A program made the translations under genes and the position numbers. From assembly GCF_009183365.2 (NCBI RefSeq), contig NZ_CP068230.1, positions 3,563,001 to 3,627,000 of the forward strand: a stretch of DNA of 64,000 nucleotides, read 5' to 3'. The stretch is from Shewanella algae (GTDB taxonomy: Bacteria; Pseudomonadota; Gammaproteobacteria; Enterobacterales; Shewanellaceae). The notes beneath the pieces are model-generated. The model saw nothing but the letters and a program-made list of their open reading frames with translations, did not search any database and had not been told where the DNA came from. Position 1 is the stretch's first letter, and every line of letters begins with the position of its first letter. This document shows, piece by piece, positions 44,291-53,415 of this stretch.

Positions 44291-46297
44291 TTAATCGATG
44301 CGGAACTGACCTATGTTGCGCCCCAGAGCCGTGGCCAACTGTTGGAATGCCTGCATCTGATGTGACAGCTCTTCGCTGGCGCTCAGGGATTCATCGGAGC
44401 GGCCACGAACATTTTCAATGTTGCAGGCCACTTCTTCGGCCACCACAGCCTGCTGGCCTATCGCCGCAGTGATCTCCATGGTTTGCAGCTGGATGGCATC
44501 CACTGCCGCGGTTATTTCTGTCAGTGCCCGCTCCACTTCCAGAGTCAGGCTTTGGCCCTGGTTGGCCTCCCTGACTCCGGCTTCCATCACCTGTTCGGCT
44601 TGTTGTGCCTGTTGCTGCAGAGTCTGGATAATGCCCTGAATATTGGTCGTGGAGTCCTGAGTGCGGGATGCCAGGGTGCGCACCTCATCGGCCACAACCG
44701 CAAAGCCCCTTCCCTGCTCGCCGGCGCGGGCCGCTTCAATGGCGGCGTTGAGTGCCAGCAGATTGGTTTGCTCGGCAATGGCGCGGATCACACTGAGCAC
44801 CTCGCCTATCTCCTCTGAGCTGCTTCTGAGCGCCCGAATAACCCCCGCAGCCTGGTTGACCTGAGTAGAAAGTGAGTGCATTCCCTGACTGGCCTGCTGC
44901 ACCACATCTGCGCCGTTTCTTGACTGCAACAGCGCCGTCTCGGCAAACTCGGCGGCTCGTTGGGCGCTGGTCGCCATCTCCTGGCTTGTGTGGGCCATTT
45001 CGGTAGCGGCTGTGGCCACTGAGGCAATTTCCTGTTTCTGGGCGCTGACAGAGGCCAGTGCGTTGTCACACACCTCAGCCGCGGCGGCAACCCCATTATC
45101 CACCCGACCACTGAGCTCACGGGTTTCCAGCAACAGACTCTGCACCTTGGCGGCGAAACGGTTGAATGCGGCGCCGAGACGCCCAAGTTCATCGGCGCGG
45201 TTGATTTCAATCCGGCGTGACAAGTCGCCCTCACCCTCGGCGATATCTTCCATGGTGTGCAGCAGGCTATTGAGATTACGCCGAAACGGCAACATCATCA
45301 GGAAAACGGTTAACGCCACCAGTAAAATAATCCCCACTGAGACCAGGCTGGTTTGCCAAAGGCTTTGCTTCACCGGTGCCTGAAACACTTCATTGGGCAA
45401 CATGAACCCCAAATACCAGCGCACTTTGGGATAGTCACCGCGAATGGCAATGTAGCTCACCCGCTGCAACTCTCCCTGATAAGTGACTTCGGCAATACCG
45501 GCATCCCGGGTTTGCATTTCACGTTTCAGTTCACTAAAACCCTGATTGTCGCCGCTGAGATTGTCAATAACGGCCGCATCAGAGCCGGCGGGAAACCCCT
45601 GGTTAAAACCCGGGAAGTAAACCAGCTTTCCCTGCTCCGTCATCAAAAACGCCTGGCCTTCGCCCCGGTATTTGATTGGCGCCAGCAGGTTTTTACCTAT
45701 GGTATCGATGAGAATATCCATACCGCCTATGCCTATCAGGCGACCATTGGCATCCTTGACTACAGTCTTGACCGTGGCCGAGATTGAGCCGTCGTTGGCA
45801 TCCACTGCCGGGTCGCCGACAAACAAACCATTTTTGTCTATCGCTTCCTGCCACCAGGGACGTTTGTTGGTGTAGTAGTCGGGATCGCCATCGTAACGGC
45901 CATTGAGATCAAAGTACTCGAAGGTATTGGCCGAGCCGAAGAACACCGACTTGATCTCCTTGTCCTGCTCGGAGAAAAAGTGGAAGTAATCCACCAGCTG
46001 TTGATAGCCGGGATCGAGACTGAGATCTGAGCCACGGCTATGGTATTTGGCAAACCAGTTATTGATGGCAGGGTTAGCAAAGACAGAGTGAATAATCTGC
46101 CCCTTGGCGTAGAAGTAATTGCCTATTTCATTGGCCTTGAGGGTGATCAGCGCCGATATGTCCTGATCTATGCGGGCACGGGTATCGTCGCTGCTACTCT
46201 TTACCATCACGGCGGCCACTATAGACAACAACAACGCCAGGGCACCGACGATAGCCAATACAAGTTGCAAACTGAGAGAACGTCTTATCTGCTCCAT
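44291..46297 (-). CDS. Methyl-accepting chemotaxis protein
   Basis: 668-residue chemoreceptor. The first membrane helix is at about 12-33 and a periplasmic double-Cache sensor at about 40-300 (with YYTNKRPWWQEAIDKNGLFVGDPAVDANDG, typical of dCache_1). A second helix lies at about 308-330, HAMP at about 330-385 (IAEGEGDLSRRIEI), and a cytoplasmic signalling domain follows. The conserved hairpin tip appears as IRAIAEQTNLLALNAAIEAARAGEQGRGFAVVADEVRTLA. The ligand is not evident; dCache receptors often sense amino acids or other carboxylated compounds. Single-gene unit with its own terminator. Confidence 0.95.
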   Translation of the reverse strand: MEQIRRSLSLQLVLAIVGALALLLSIVAAVMVKSSSDDTRARIDQDISALITLKANEIGNYFYAKGQIIHSVFANPAINNWFAKYHSRGSDLSLDPGYQQLVDYFHFFSEQDKEIKSVFFGSANTFEYFDLNGRYDGDPDYYTNKRPWWQEAIDKNGLFVGDPAVDANDGSISATVKTVVKDANGRLIGIGGMDILIDTIGKNLLAPIKYRGEGQAFLMTEQGKLVYFPGFNQGFPAGSDAAVIDNLSGDNQGFSELKREMQTRDAGIAEVTYQGELQRVSYIAIRGDYPKVRWYLGFMLPNEVFQAPVKQSLWQTSLVSVGIILLVALTVFLMMLPFRRNLNSLLHTMEDIAEGEGDLSRRIEINRADELGRLGAAFNRFAAKVQSLLLETRELSGRVDNGVAAAAEVCDNALASVSAQKQEIASVATAATEMAHTSQEMATSAQRAAEFAETALLQSRNGADVVQQASQGMHSLSTQVNQAAGVIRALRSSSEEIGEVLSVIRAIAEQTNLLALNAAIEAARAGEQGRGFAVVADEVRTLASRTQDSTTNIQGIIQTLQQQAQQAEQVMEAGVREANQGQSLTLEVERALTEITAAVDAIQLQTMEITAAIGQQAVVAEEVACNIENVRGRSDESLSASEELSHQMQAFQQLATALGRNIGQFRID

Positions 46298-46499
46298 TGC
46301 GAGTCCTATTTGTTATATTTTTATTTAAGGAAACCAGCAATGTATCAGAATCTGTTAACAATTTTGAATACTAAATGACAAGAAACAATATAATTTTCTA
46401 TGTAAACAATCCCCTGCACCAAACCGAAGCAATTCAGTGCCTTATTGCCCAATTTAAGTACATTCAAATTTAATTCAGGCTCAATGCAGCACCAGATAG

Positions 46500-46523
46500 C
46501 AAAAGAGCCGCAATAGCGGCTCC
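46500..46523 (-). terminator. Terminator of the bacterioferritin operon
   Basis: GAGCCGC pairs with GCGGCTC around AATA; the minus strand continues with a T-run. It lies 23 bp after the stop at 46546. Confidence 0.85.
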
Positions 46524-46545
46524 TGTCGGGACAGCTTTGATACCG

Positions 46546-47013
46546 TTACATCTTGGACTGGATGTAATTCTGTAGCCCAACCTTGTCGATAAGGCCCAGC
46601 TGTTTCTCCAGCCAATACATGTGGTCGTCTTCGGTTTCTTCCAGCAATAGCTCCAACAACTCCCGGCTCTGATAGTCCTTGAGTTGCTCACACAAGGTGA
46701 TGGCTTCTCTCAAGTTAGCGGCAACCTTATATTCATATTGCAAGTCGTTGTGCAGCATCTCCTGCACATTCTTGCCTATGGTGAGGGCGTCGCGACTGGC
46801 AACATCCGGAGTGCCTTCCAGAAACAGTATCCGTGCAATCAACTTGGCGGCATGCTCTCTTTCATCGTCCGACTCATGCTTGATCCGCTCATAGAGCTCA
46901 TTCAGCCCCCAGTCTTCATACATATGGGCATGCACGAAGTACTGATCCATTGCCGACAGTTCCCCGGTCAGCAGCTTGTTGAGCACATCTATGACTTGCT
47001 GATGGCCTTTCAT
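46546..47013 (-). CDS. bfr: Bacterioferritin, ferroxidase-type subunit
   Basis: 155 residues from the ATG at 47013 (MKGHQQVIDVLNKLL). By alignment to E. coli Bfr, all ferroxidase ligands are present: Glu18, Glu51 and His54 (HESDDEREH), Glu94 (DLQYE), Glu127 and His130 (ETEDDH). The haem ligand Met52 is replaced by Arg. This subunit should oxidise iron but not bind haem. It is second in a two-gene operon, 10 bp after the other bacterioferritin gene, whose product has the opposite pattern. Confidence 0.93.
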   Translation of the reverse strand: MKGHQQVIDVLNKLLTGELSAMDQYFVHAHMYEDWGLNELYERIKHESDDEREHAAKLIARILFLEGTPDVASRDALTIGKNVQEMLHNDLQYEYKVAANLREAITLCEQLKDYQSRELLELLLEETEDDHMYWLEKQLGLIDKVGLQNYIQSKM

Positions 47014-47023
47014 ACCTGTCTCC

Positions 47024-47497
47024 TTATTCTTTCTCAATCTGTGACTGCAGATAGTTAGCCAGTCCGGTCAGGCTTATCAGCTCAAACTGAGCTTCCAGCC
47101 AATCCAGGTGTTCCTCTTCATCTTCCAGCAGATCCTCGAGGATATCGCGACTGACATAATCACGCTCAGTCTCACACAGGGCAATGGCATCTCGCAGCAC
47201 TGTCAGTTGCTCTTCCAGCATCTGTTTGTCACAGGCCAGCATCTCTTCGCTGTGTTCACCTATGCGTAACTTGTCCAACTGTTGCAAGTTGGGCAGGCCT
47301 TCGAGAAACAACACCCGCTCGATAAGCTTGTCGGCGTGCTTCATATCCTGAATCGATTTCTTGTAGGCTTTGTGGTTGAGTCCTTCCAGGCCCCAGTTCT
47401 TGAACATGCGGGCATGAAGGAAGTACTGATTGATGGCTGTCAGCTCACAGGTCAACACCTTGTTGAGCTGGGACACCACTTTGGGATGACCTTTCAT
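47024..47497 (-). CDS. bfr: Bacterioferritin, haem-binding subunit
   Basis: 157 residues (MKGHPKVVSQLNKVL). The haem ligand Met52 is kept (SIQDMKHAD), as are Glu18, His54, Glu127 and His130 (EDEEEH). The bridging Glu51 is Asp and Glu94 aligns with Leu (DKQML), so the diiron site looks impaired. Together with the downstream gene this suggests a 24-mer of two subunit types dividing haem binding and iron oxidation, as described for other two-gene bacterioferritins. First gene of the operon. Confidence 0.93.
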   Translation of the reverse strand: MKGHPKVVSQLNKVLTCELTAINQYFLHARMFKNWGLEGLNHKAYKKSIQDMKHADKLIERVLFLEGLPNLQQLDKLRIGEHSEEMLACDKQMLEEQLTVLRDAIALCETERDYVSRDILEDLLEDEEEHLDWLEAQFELISLTGLANYLQSQIEKE

Positions 47498-47604
47498 TAT
47501 CTCGTCCTTTAGCTTTGATTAAACTTGATCCAAGTCAATGTTTCCAGCCTAGCCCAAAGCGGGACGCATTACAAATTAACCTTTAATTTCACAAGCTTAC
47601 AAAA

Positions 47605-47623
47605 GATAACCATTATCATTTTA
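47605..47623 (-). promoter_or_regulatory. Fur-box-like site upstream of the bacterioferritin operon
   Basis: GATAACCATTATCATTTTA resembles the Fur consensus GATAATGATTATCATTATC at most positions. It lies 107 bp upstream of the first bacterioferritin start and after the stop of the next gene, so the bfr operon is its only sensible target. Confidence 0.65.
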
Positions 47624-47658
47624 ACTAAGGTTAGCAAGCTGCTTTTAAGCACAAGTGA

Positions 47659-48639
47659 TTAAAAAAGCTCGATATCATCTTCTATCTGTGGCCCCTGAAG
47701 CTTGCCTTCTTCCAACAGTTGCCCATAAAACGCCACTTGGTTGCGACCATTGCCTTTGACAAAATACAGTGCGTTGTCGGCCTGATTGAGCAAGGTTCCG
47801 GGCTCAACCCGGGGATCTATCCCCACAATGCCCATAGAGATGCGGATCCCGCCCAACCGCTCCTGCTGCAATTTGGCCAACCTGTGGGTAAACTCCTGAC
47901 ACAACTTAAGCAAGGCACTGCGGGTACGCGGCGCCGGCAGGATAACAAACTCATCACCGCCAAAACGGAACATGAGATCCTGAGGGTTAAACACCTGCTT
48001 CATCAGCGCCGAAACCTGCAACAGGACTTCATCGCCATAGAGGTGGCCGAAGGTATCGTTGATTTTCTTGAAGTAGTCTATATCGAAGATGCAAATCCAC
48101 AGCTTGAGCTCCTCTTCGGCGTCCATACTCGCCTGTTCCTGCTTGAGTTCACAGGCAATTTCCACCGAACTGTATAACTGTGGCAAAAAGGCTTTGCGGT
48201 TCAATAGATTGGTAAGGCTGTCGGTTTCACTCTCTACCACAATATGGAAATAGTTCTCATAGACTTTGGCAAAACCTCTGAGCAAAACCATATCTTGCTC
48301 AGTCAATAAAGGCGCGCTGACCAAGAGCACCTTGGTGAGTTTATCGTTGATGATGATGGGAACGGCCAACTCTTGGTGCAGACCGTTAGAGAAACAGATC
48401 TCCCTTTGCTGTTCGATACAGAGTTTGACCGATACAGCCAAGATGGCGCCGTTGACATTGCGCTGGCCATCCAGGCCCCCTTTACGCTTGGTGAGCTTAT
48501 CCACATCCAGAATACACACCTCATCTATGCTGAGCATTTGCGATACTGTGGACACCAGGCTCTCGGCAAGAGAATCCAACTGCCGCTGCTCGGTCAACTG
48601 TACCACTGAATCGAGAATAGCTTCCGGCTCTCTGCTCAT
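47659..48639 (-). CDS. GAF-GGDEF diguanylate cyclase
   Basis: 326 residues from the ATG at 48639, which has AGGAG at 8 bases; a start two codons earlier is too close to it. The N-terminal GAF-like sensor domain covers about 10-140. The GGDEF domain covers about 150-310 with DSLTNLLNR, FDIDYFKKINDTFGH and the intact catalytic RFGGDEF. The product-inhibition I-site is absent (NPQD where RxxD is expected). Its product would be cyclic-di-GMP, affecting attachment or motility. No membrane segment. Single gene. Confidence 0.93.
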   Translation of the reverse strand: MSREPEAILDSVVQLTEQRQLDSLAESLVSTVSQMLSIDEVCILDVDKLTKRKGGLDGQRNVNGAILAVSVKLCIEQQREICFSNGLHQELAVPIIINDKLTKVLLVSAPLLTEQDMVLLRGFAKVYENYFHIVVESETDSLTNLLNRKAFLPQLYSSVEIACELKQEQASMDAEEELKLWICIFDIDYFKKINDTFGHLYGDEVLLQVSALMKQVFNPQDLMFRFGGDEFVILPAPRTRSALLKLCQEFTHRLAKLQQERLGGIRISMGIVGIDPRVEPGTLLNQADNALYFVKGNGRNQVAFYGQLLEEGKLQGPQIEDDIELF

Positions 48640-48714
48640 CGGCATATCTCCTCTACAGAGCGCTTGTCCATGCCACAGAGTGTAGTACAGCAGGAATTAA
48701 CGGGCGGAGCGGGC

Positions 48715-48745
48715 GAAAAAAAGGCCTCCGAAGAGGCCCTTTTTC
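48715..48745 (-). terminator. Terminator of the nqr-apbE-nqrM operon
   Basis: GGCCTC pairs with GAGGCC; the minus strand enters a run of seven T. The hairpin abuts the nqrM stop codon. Confidence 0.88.
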
Positions 48746-48968
48746 AAATAATTCTATCTTTGGTTAAACGCTCGCGCCGGGCTTCTTCAGCCGCTTCACG
48801 GGCCTTGCGTTTATCGCACGGCTCATCACAGTCGCAGGCCTTTTCTATACCCAAGACCCCGAGGCCACCACAGCTACCCTGTACCGCCTTGCGCTTGATT
48901 AAATAACCCACAGACATCAGCAGGAAAAACGCCAGCAGAATCACAAAGGCCGCAATAAAAGTACTCAT
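48744..48968 (-). CDS. nqrM: Na+-NQR maturation protein NqrM
   Basis: 74 residues from the ATG at 48968 (MSTFIAAFVILLAFF). One membrane helix (about 3-24) and a conserved cysteine set follow (GSCGGLGVLGIEKACDCDEPCDKR), the NqrM (DUF539) pattern. Known role: delivers iron for the 2Fe-2S or Fe centre between NqrD and NqrE during assembly of the sodium pump. It lies 16 bp after apbE and is the last gene of the operon. Confidence 0.94.
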   Translation of the reverse strand: MSTFIAAFVILLAFFLLMSVGYLIKRKAVQGSCGGLGVLGIEKACDCDEPCDKRKAREAAEEARRERLTKDRII

Positions 48969-48984
48969 AAAGGCTCCAATTACT

Positions 48985-50016
48985 CTAGTGGACGAAGGCT
49001 TTAAACGCAGAGCTATAGTATACCTTAAACCCTTCATCCTGTTTTTCAATCAGCATGATGGCCAGCTTTTCCTTTTCGGCCAGGGCCAACGAGGCTTCTG
49101 TGCCCATCACCATCATGGCAGTGGCGAAACCATCGGCCGTCATACACTCAGGGTGCAACACAGTGACAGAGGCCAGTCTGTGCTCTACCGGAAAGCCACT
49201 GCGAGGGTCGATAATATGAGTGAAACGCTGTCCGTCCTCCTCATAGTAGTTACGATAGTCGCCCGAGGTAGCCATGGCCATGGTGCCCGGCTCTATCACC
49301 TGTTGCACCGCCCGGCCATTATCCGCCGGCTGCTCTATCGCCACCCGCCAGGGTTTGCCATCGCCTTTGCTTCCCTTGACGCTGATCTCACCGCCAATCT
49401 CCACCAGATAACCTTTGGGCTGATACTTATCCAGCAAACGAGCCACTTTATCGACCCCGAATCCTTTGGCTATGGATGACAAGTCCACATAGACGCTGGA
49501 CTGACTCTTGCTGAGCAGGTCCCCTTCTATCTGAATGGCATCTATCCCCATCCGCGCCTTGGCCTCGGCTATCTGCTCGGCAGAAGGCACTTCCAGAGGC
49601 CGTTTGTCCGGGCCAAAGCCCCACAGGTTGACCAAGGGCCCCAGGGTGATATCGAGCGCGCCGTCAGTGAGCTGATATAACCTGATTCCTTCATGGATAT
49701 TGGTAATGGTATCGGCTGAAACTGTCAGGCTCTGGCCTTGCTTGAGCTGATTGAAACGCGAAAGCTCGGAGTCGGGTCTGTAGGTCGACATCTGGTCGTT
49801 CACCTGCTCCAGTGCCATATCGATTTCAGCCTGCAACAACTGGGCATCCGGCAAACCTTTGCTGTTAACCACCTTAATATGATAAGTGGTGCCCATGGTG
49901 CTGCCGGAGAGCACAATCACTTCATCCTGACTGCTGCAACCAGAAACAAAAAAGGCCAATCCCATAAGGACCAGCCAATTTGCCAGCGTTGTAAACTTAG
50001 CGGTCTTGAACTGCAT
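48985..50016 (-). CDS. apbE: FAD:protein FMN transferase ApbE
   Basis: 343-residue lipoprotein (lipobox VSGCSS) facing the periplasm. It transfers FMN from FAD to a threonine in S-G-A-T motifs, here those of NqrB and NqrC. Family motifs: STMGTTYHIKV, SSIAKGFGVDKVARLL, ATSGDYRNYY and the metal-binding HIIDPRSG. It follows nqrF after a 62-bp gap that contains a strong hairpin, which may set its expression below that of the pump subunits. Confidence 0.95.
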   Translation of the reverse strand: MQFKTAKFTTLANWLVLMGLAFFVSGCSSQDEVIVLSGSTMGTTYHIKVVNSKGLPDAQLLQAEIDMALEQVNDQMSTYRPDSELSRFNQLKQGQSLTVSADTITNIHEGIRLYQLTDGALDITLGPLVNLWGFGPDKRPLEVPSAEQIAEAKARMGIDAIQIEGDLLSKSQSSVYVDLSSIAKGFGVDKVARLLDKYQPKGYLVEIGGEISVKGSKGDGKPWRVAIEQPADNGRAVQQVIEPGTMAMATSGDYRNYYEEDGQRFTHIIDPRSGFPVEHRLASVTVLHPECMTADGFATAMMVMGTEASLALAEKEKLAIMLIEKQDEGFKVYYSSAFKAFVH

Positions 50017-50037
50017 ACTATGAATTTCCCTTACAAA

Positions 50038-50063
50038 CTGGCACTGCCAAAAGGCAGTGCCAG
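50038..50063 (-). terminator. Hairpin between nqrF and apbE
   Basis: A perfect 11-bp stem (CTGGCACTGCC / GGCAGTGCCAG) with an AAAA loop. On the minus strand it is followed by TTTG only, so partial termination or an mRNA processing barrier is more likely than a full stop. Confidence 0.6.
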
Positions 50064-50078
50064 GGAATGAACTAATGC

Positions 50079-51335
50079 TTAGCCACCGAAGTCATCCAGG
50101 AGGATGTTTTCATCTTCAACGCCAAGATCTTTCAGCATAGCAATTACCGCTGCGTTCATCATTGGAGGTCCACACATGTAGAACTCACAATCTTCAGGGG
50201 CGTCGTGCGACTTGAGGTAGTTCTCATAAAGCACGTTGTGAATGAAGCCTGTGTAGCCATCCCAGTTATCCTCAGGCTGAGGATCGGACAGGGCCACATG
50301 CCAGACAAAGTTATCATTCTCAGCCGCCAGGCCATCGAAATCTTCAACATAGAACATTTCGCGCTTGGAACGGGCACCGTACCAGAAGCTCATCTTACGC
50401 TTGGACTTAAGACGCTTGAGCTGGTCGAAGATATGAGAACGCATAGGCGCCATACCTGCACCACCACCGATAAAGACCATTTCAGCATCGGTATCTTTGG
50501 CAAAGAACTCACCGAATGGACCGGAGATAGTGACTTTATCACCTGGCTTGAGACTCCAGATGTAAGACGACATCTTACCACAAGGCAGACTCAGATTCCG
50601 TGGTGGAGGTGTGGCAATCCGCACGTTCAGCATGATAATGCCAAACTCTTCCGGATAGTTGGCCATAGAGTATGCACGAATGGTTTCTTCATCGACCTTG
50701 GATTCCAGGTTGAAGAAGCCAAAGTGTTCCCAGTCACCACGATACTCTGCTGGAATATCGAAGTCTTTGTACTTCACATGGTGAGCAGGGGCTTCAATCT
50801 GAATATAACCACCGGCACGGAAAGGTACAGACTCGCCATCAGGGATCTGCAGCTTAAGCTCTTTAATGAAGGTCGCCTTGTTATCGTTGGAGATAACAGT
50901 ACATTCCCACTTCTTGATGCCGAAGATCTCTTCGTCCAGCTCAATTTCCATATCTGACTTGACGTTAACCTGACAAGACAGACGGCAACCCTTACGGGCA
51001 TCACCCTTGCTGATGTGATCCAGTTCGGTTGGCAGAATATCACCGCCACCGGACTTAACGTTGACACGACACTGACCACAAGAGCCACCGCCACCACAGG
51101 CAGATGACACGAAAATACCGTTGTTGGCCAAAACGCCCAGCAACTTGCCACCGGCAGCAGTGGTAATCGCCTTCTCTGGGTCACCGTTGATGCCAATAGT
51201 AATATCACCGCTGGAGACCAATTTGGATTTGGCGAACAGGATCACCAATACCAGGATCAGAACTATCGCGGTAAACATACTCACACCGAGGTAAACCTCG
51301 AGTGGAGTAGACTTAAAAATACCAAGAATATCCAT
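50079..51335 (-). CDS. nqrF: Na+-NQR subunit F
   Basis: 418-residue NADH-oxidising subunit. One N-terminal helix (about 15-36), then a 2Fe-2S ferredoxin domain with cysteines in SSACGGGGSCGQCRV and a fourth in RLSCQV. The FAD domain has RAYSMANYPEE and the NADH domain GGGAGMAPMRSH, CGPPMM, ending DDFGG. It is about ten residues longer than V. cholerae NqrF at the N terminus. Electrons from NADH enter the pump here. Confidence 0.98.
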   Translation of the reverse strand: MDILGIFKSTPLEVYLGVSMFTAIVLILVLVILFAKSKLVSSGDITIGINGDPEKAITTAAGGKLLGVLANNGIFVSSACGGGGSCGQCRVNVKSGGGDILPTELDHISKGDARKGCRLSCQVNVKSDMEIELDEEIFGIKKWECTVISNDNKATFIKELKLQIPDGESVPFRAGGYIQIEAPAHHVKYKDFDIPAEYRGDWEHFGFFNLESKVDEETIRAYSMANYPEEFGIIMLNVRIATPPPRNLSLPCGKMSSYIWSLKPGDKVTISGPFGEFFAKDTDAEMVFIGGGAGMAPMRSHIFDQLKRLKSKRKMSFWYGARSKREMFYVEDFDGLAAENDNFVWHVALSDPQPEDNWDGYTGFIHNVLYENYLKSHDAPEDCEFYMCGPPMMNAAVIAMLKDLGVEDENILLDDFGG

Positions 51336-51380
51336 TAACTTATCCTTAGAGGTTCAATTTCGGAAGCCGCTTGGTGTCCC

Positions 51381-51989
51381 TTAAAGGGACACACCAGAGA
51401 ACGACATGAAACCTAAGGCCATCAGACCCGCAGTGATAAAGGTAATACCCAGACCACGCAGACCATTAGGCACATCAGCATACTTCAGCTTCTCACGGAT
51501 ACCGGCCAACAGGACGATAGCTAATGCCCAGCCCAAACCGGAACCGAAACCGAACACCAGGCTCTCACCCAGGTTGTAGTCACGTTCAACCATGAAGGAT
51601 ACCGCACCGAAAATCGCACAGTTTACTGTGATCAGCGGCAGGAAGATCCCCAGGGCGTTGTACAGTGGCGGGAAGTACTTATCCAGAGCCATTTCCAGGA
51701 TCTGAACCAAGGCTGCGATAACACCGATAAAGGTAATGAACTTAAGGAAGCTCAGATCGGCATCCGGTACACCGGCCCAAGCCAATGCACCAGGAGCCAG
51801 GATACCCTGATAGATCATCTGGTTAACTGGTACTGAAATAGTCAGTACCACAATAACCGCAACCCCGAGACCCATGGCCGTCTTCACTTTCTTGGAAACG
51901 GCCAGGAAGGTACACATCCCCAGGAAGAAGGCCAGTGCCATGTTTTCGATGAAAACAGAGCGAATTAACAAACTGATATAATGTTCCAT
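51381..51989 (-). CDS. nqrE: Na+-NQR subunit E
   Basis: 202-residue six-helix subunit. It carries the conserved cysteines that, with those of NqrD, hold an iron centre in the membrane (LGMCTFLAVS near residue 26, VNCAIFGAV near 120). It pairs with NqrD as an inverted-topology homologue in the Na+ path. It lies 5 bp after nqrD. Confidence 0.98.
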   Translation of the reverse strand: MEHYISLLIRSVFIENMALAFFLGMCTFLAVSKKVKTAMGLGVAVIVVLTISVPVNQMIYQGILAPGALAWAGVPDADLSFLKFITFIGVIAALVQILEMALDKYFPPLYNALGIFLPLITVNCAIFGAVSFMVERDYNLGESLVFGFGSGLGWALAIVLLAGIREKLKYADVPNGLRGLGITFITAGLMALGFMSFSGVSL

Positions 51990-51994
51990 CGCGC

Positions 51995-52627
51995 TTACCC
52001 TTTTGCTTCTACTTGCTCTGGCTTATAAGTGCGGATTATCCAAATCAGAATACCGATCAGGAAGAAGGCACTTGGCGGCAGCAGTAACAGGCCGTTGGGC
52101 TGATACCAGCCACCGTCTGAGATTTTGGAGAGTATCTCAACACCAAACAGCGAACCGTTACCAAAGAGTTCACGGACGAAACCTACGCTCATCAGCACCA
52201 GACCATAACCCAGGCCGTTACCTATACCATCCATAAAGCTCATCAGTGGTGGCGTCTTCATCGCATAGGCCTCGGCACGGCCCATCACGATACAGTTGGT
52301 AATAATCAAACCAACGAATACCGACAGCTGTTTGGAGATGTCGTAGGCGTATGCCTGCAGCACCTGATCCACCACGATTACCAGCGAGGCAATAATGGTC
52401 ATCTGCACAATAATCCGCACGCTGGCAGGAATATGGTTACGTATGATGGAGATAAACAGGTTGGAAAACGCTGTTACCGCCGTCAGTGCTATGGTCATCA
52501 CCAATGCGGTTTCCAGCTTACTGGTTACCGCCAGGGCACTACATACCCCGAGGATCTGCAGCGCAATAGGGTTATTGCTGACTATAGGTCCGGTGAGAAC
52601 CTGTTTGAGTTCTTTACTGTCGGCCAT
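51995..52627 (-). CDS. nqrD: Na+-NQR subunit D
   Basis: 210-residue membrane subunit with six helices and the paired cysteine regions (LGVCSALAV near residue 29, TNCIVMGRAEAYA near 112). Its start overlaps the nqrC stop by one base, so translation is coupled. Confidence 0.98.
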   Translation of the reverse strand: MADSKELKQVLTGPIVSNNPIALQILGVCSALAVTSKLETALVMTIALTAVTAFSNLFISIIRNHIPASVRIIVQMTIIASLVIVVDQVLQAYAYDISKQLSVFVGLIITNCIVMGRAEAYAMKTPPLMSFMDGIGNGLGYGLVLMSVGFVRELFGNGSLFGVEILSKISDGGWYQPNGLLLLPPSAFFLIGILIWIIRTYKPEQVEAKG

Positions 52628-53415
52628 TAGCTCAATCCTCCATTGCGTGCTTTTTCAATAAAGCGAGCAAAACCTTCATCGCCCAGCCAGAATGTCAGCG
52701 AGTGCTGAACACCATTACTGGTCAGGGTCGCGCCGGACAAGGCATCAACACCATGGTCTGTCTCGGCTACGGCTGGGTTTTTAGTCACTGTGATAGCTAT
52801 GTTGCCCTGCTCGTCAAACAGCTTCTTGCCCTGCCATTTGGCTTTCCAGCTTGGGTTTTCAACTTCGCCGCCCAGTCCAGGGGTTTCACCTTGGTTGTAA
52901 TAAACCAGGTTCTGGATGGTGTTCATGTCCGGTTCCAGCGCCAGGAAGGCGTACATGGTAGACCACAGGCCATAGCCATGAACCGGCAGGATCACGCTGG
53001 TCACTTTACCGGCATCATCACGCACCAGATAAACCACGGCATTTTTGGCAATCCGCTTAACCGAAGCAATGTCATGCTCAGGCACCACAGAGGTGGCTGG
53101 ATCACGAGAGGCTTTCTGTTGATCATAGGTATCGCCGTTGATATCGGTCACTTCGTCACCGGTTTTCAGCTCGATAACCTTGGCTTCAACATACTTTTTG
53201 TAAGTTTCCAGAACCACATCTTTGCTGACCTTGCCGGATTTGGTGTCGATCAGGTTGGCGGCTTCCAGAATAAACTTCTGCTTATCCAGCAGTTTGTTTT
53301 CCTGCTGGGTTGGCTTGAGCAGTACTGCTGCGGTCGATACGAAAATCGAGCAGATAAGACACAGGCCAACGACGACAAATAGCGTTCTTCCGAACGAATC
53401 CTTATTACTAGCCAC
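52627..53415 (-). CDS. nqrC: Na+-NQR subunit C
   Basis: 262 residues from the GTG at 53415, giving the family start (M)ASNKDSFGRTLFVV. GGAGG lies 7 bases before it; a TTG two codons upstream is too close. One N-terminal helix, then a periplasmic FMN-binding domain. The flavinylation site is DALSGATLTSN near residue 224, a substrate of ApbE. It overlaps the nqrB end by 8 bp. Confidence 0.97.
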   Translation of the reverse strand: MASNKDSFGRTLFVVVGLCLICSIFVSTAAVLLKPTQQENKLLDKQKFILEAANLIDTKSGKVSKDVVLETYKKYVEAKVIELKTGDEVTDINGDTYDQQKASRDPATSVVPEHDIASVKRIAKNAVVYLVRDDAGKVTSVILPVHGYGLWSTMYAFLALEPDMNTIQNLVYYNQGETPGLGGEVENPSWKAKWQGKKLFDEQGNIAITVTKNPAVAETDHGVDALSGATLTSNGVQHSLTFWLGDEGFARFIEKARNGGLS

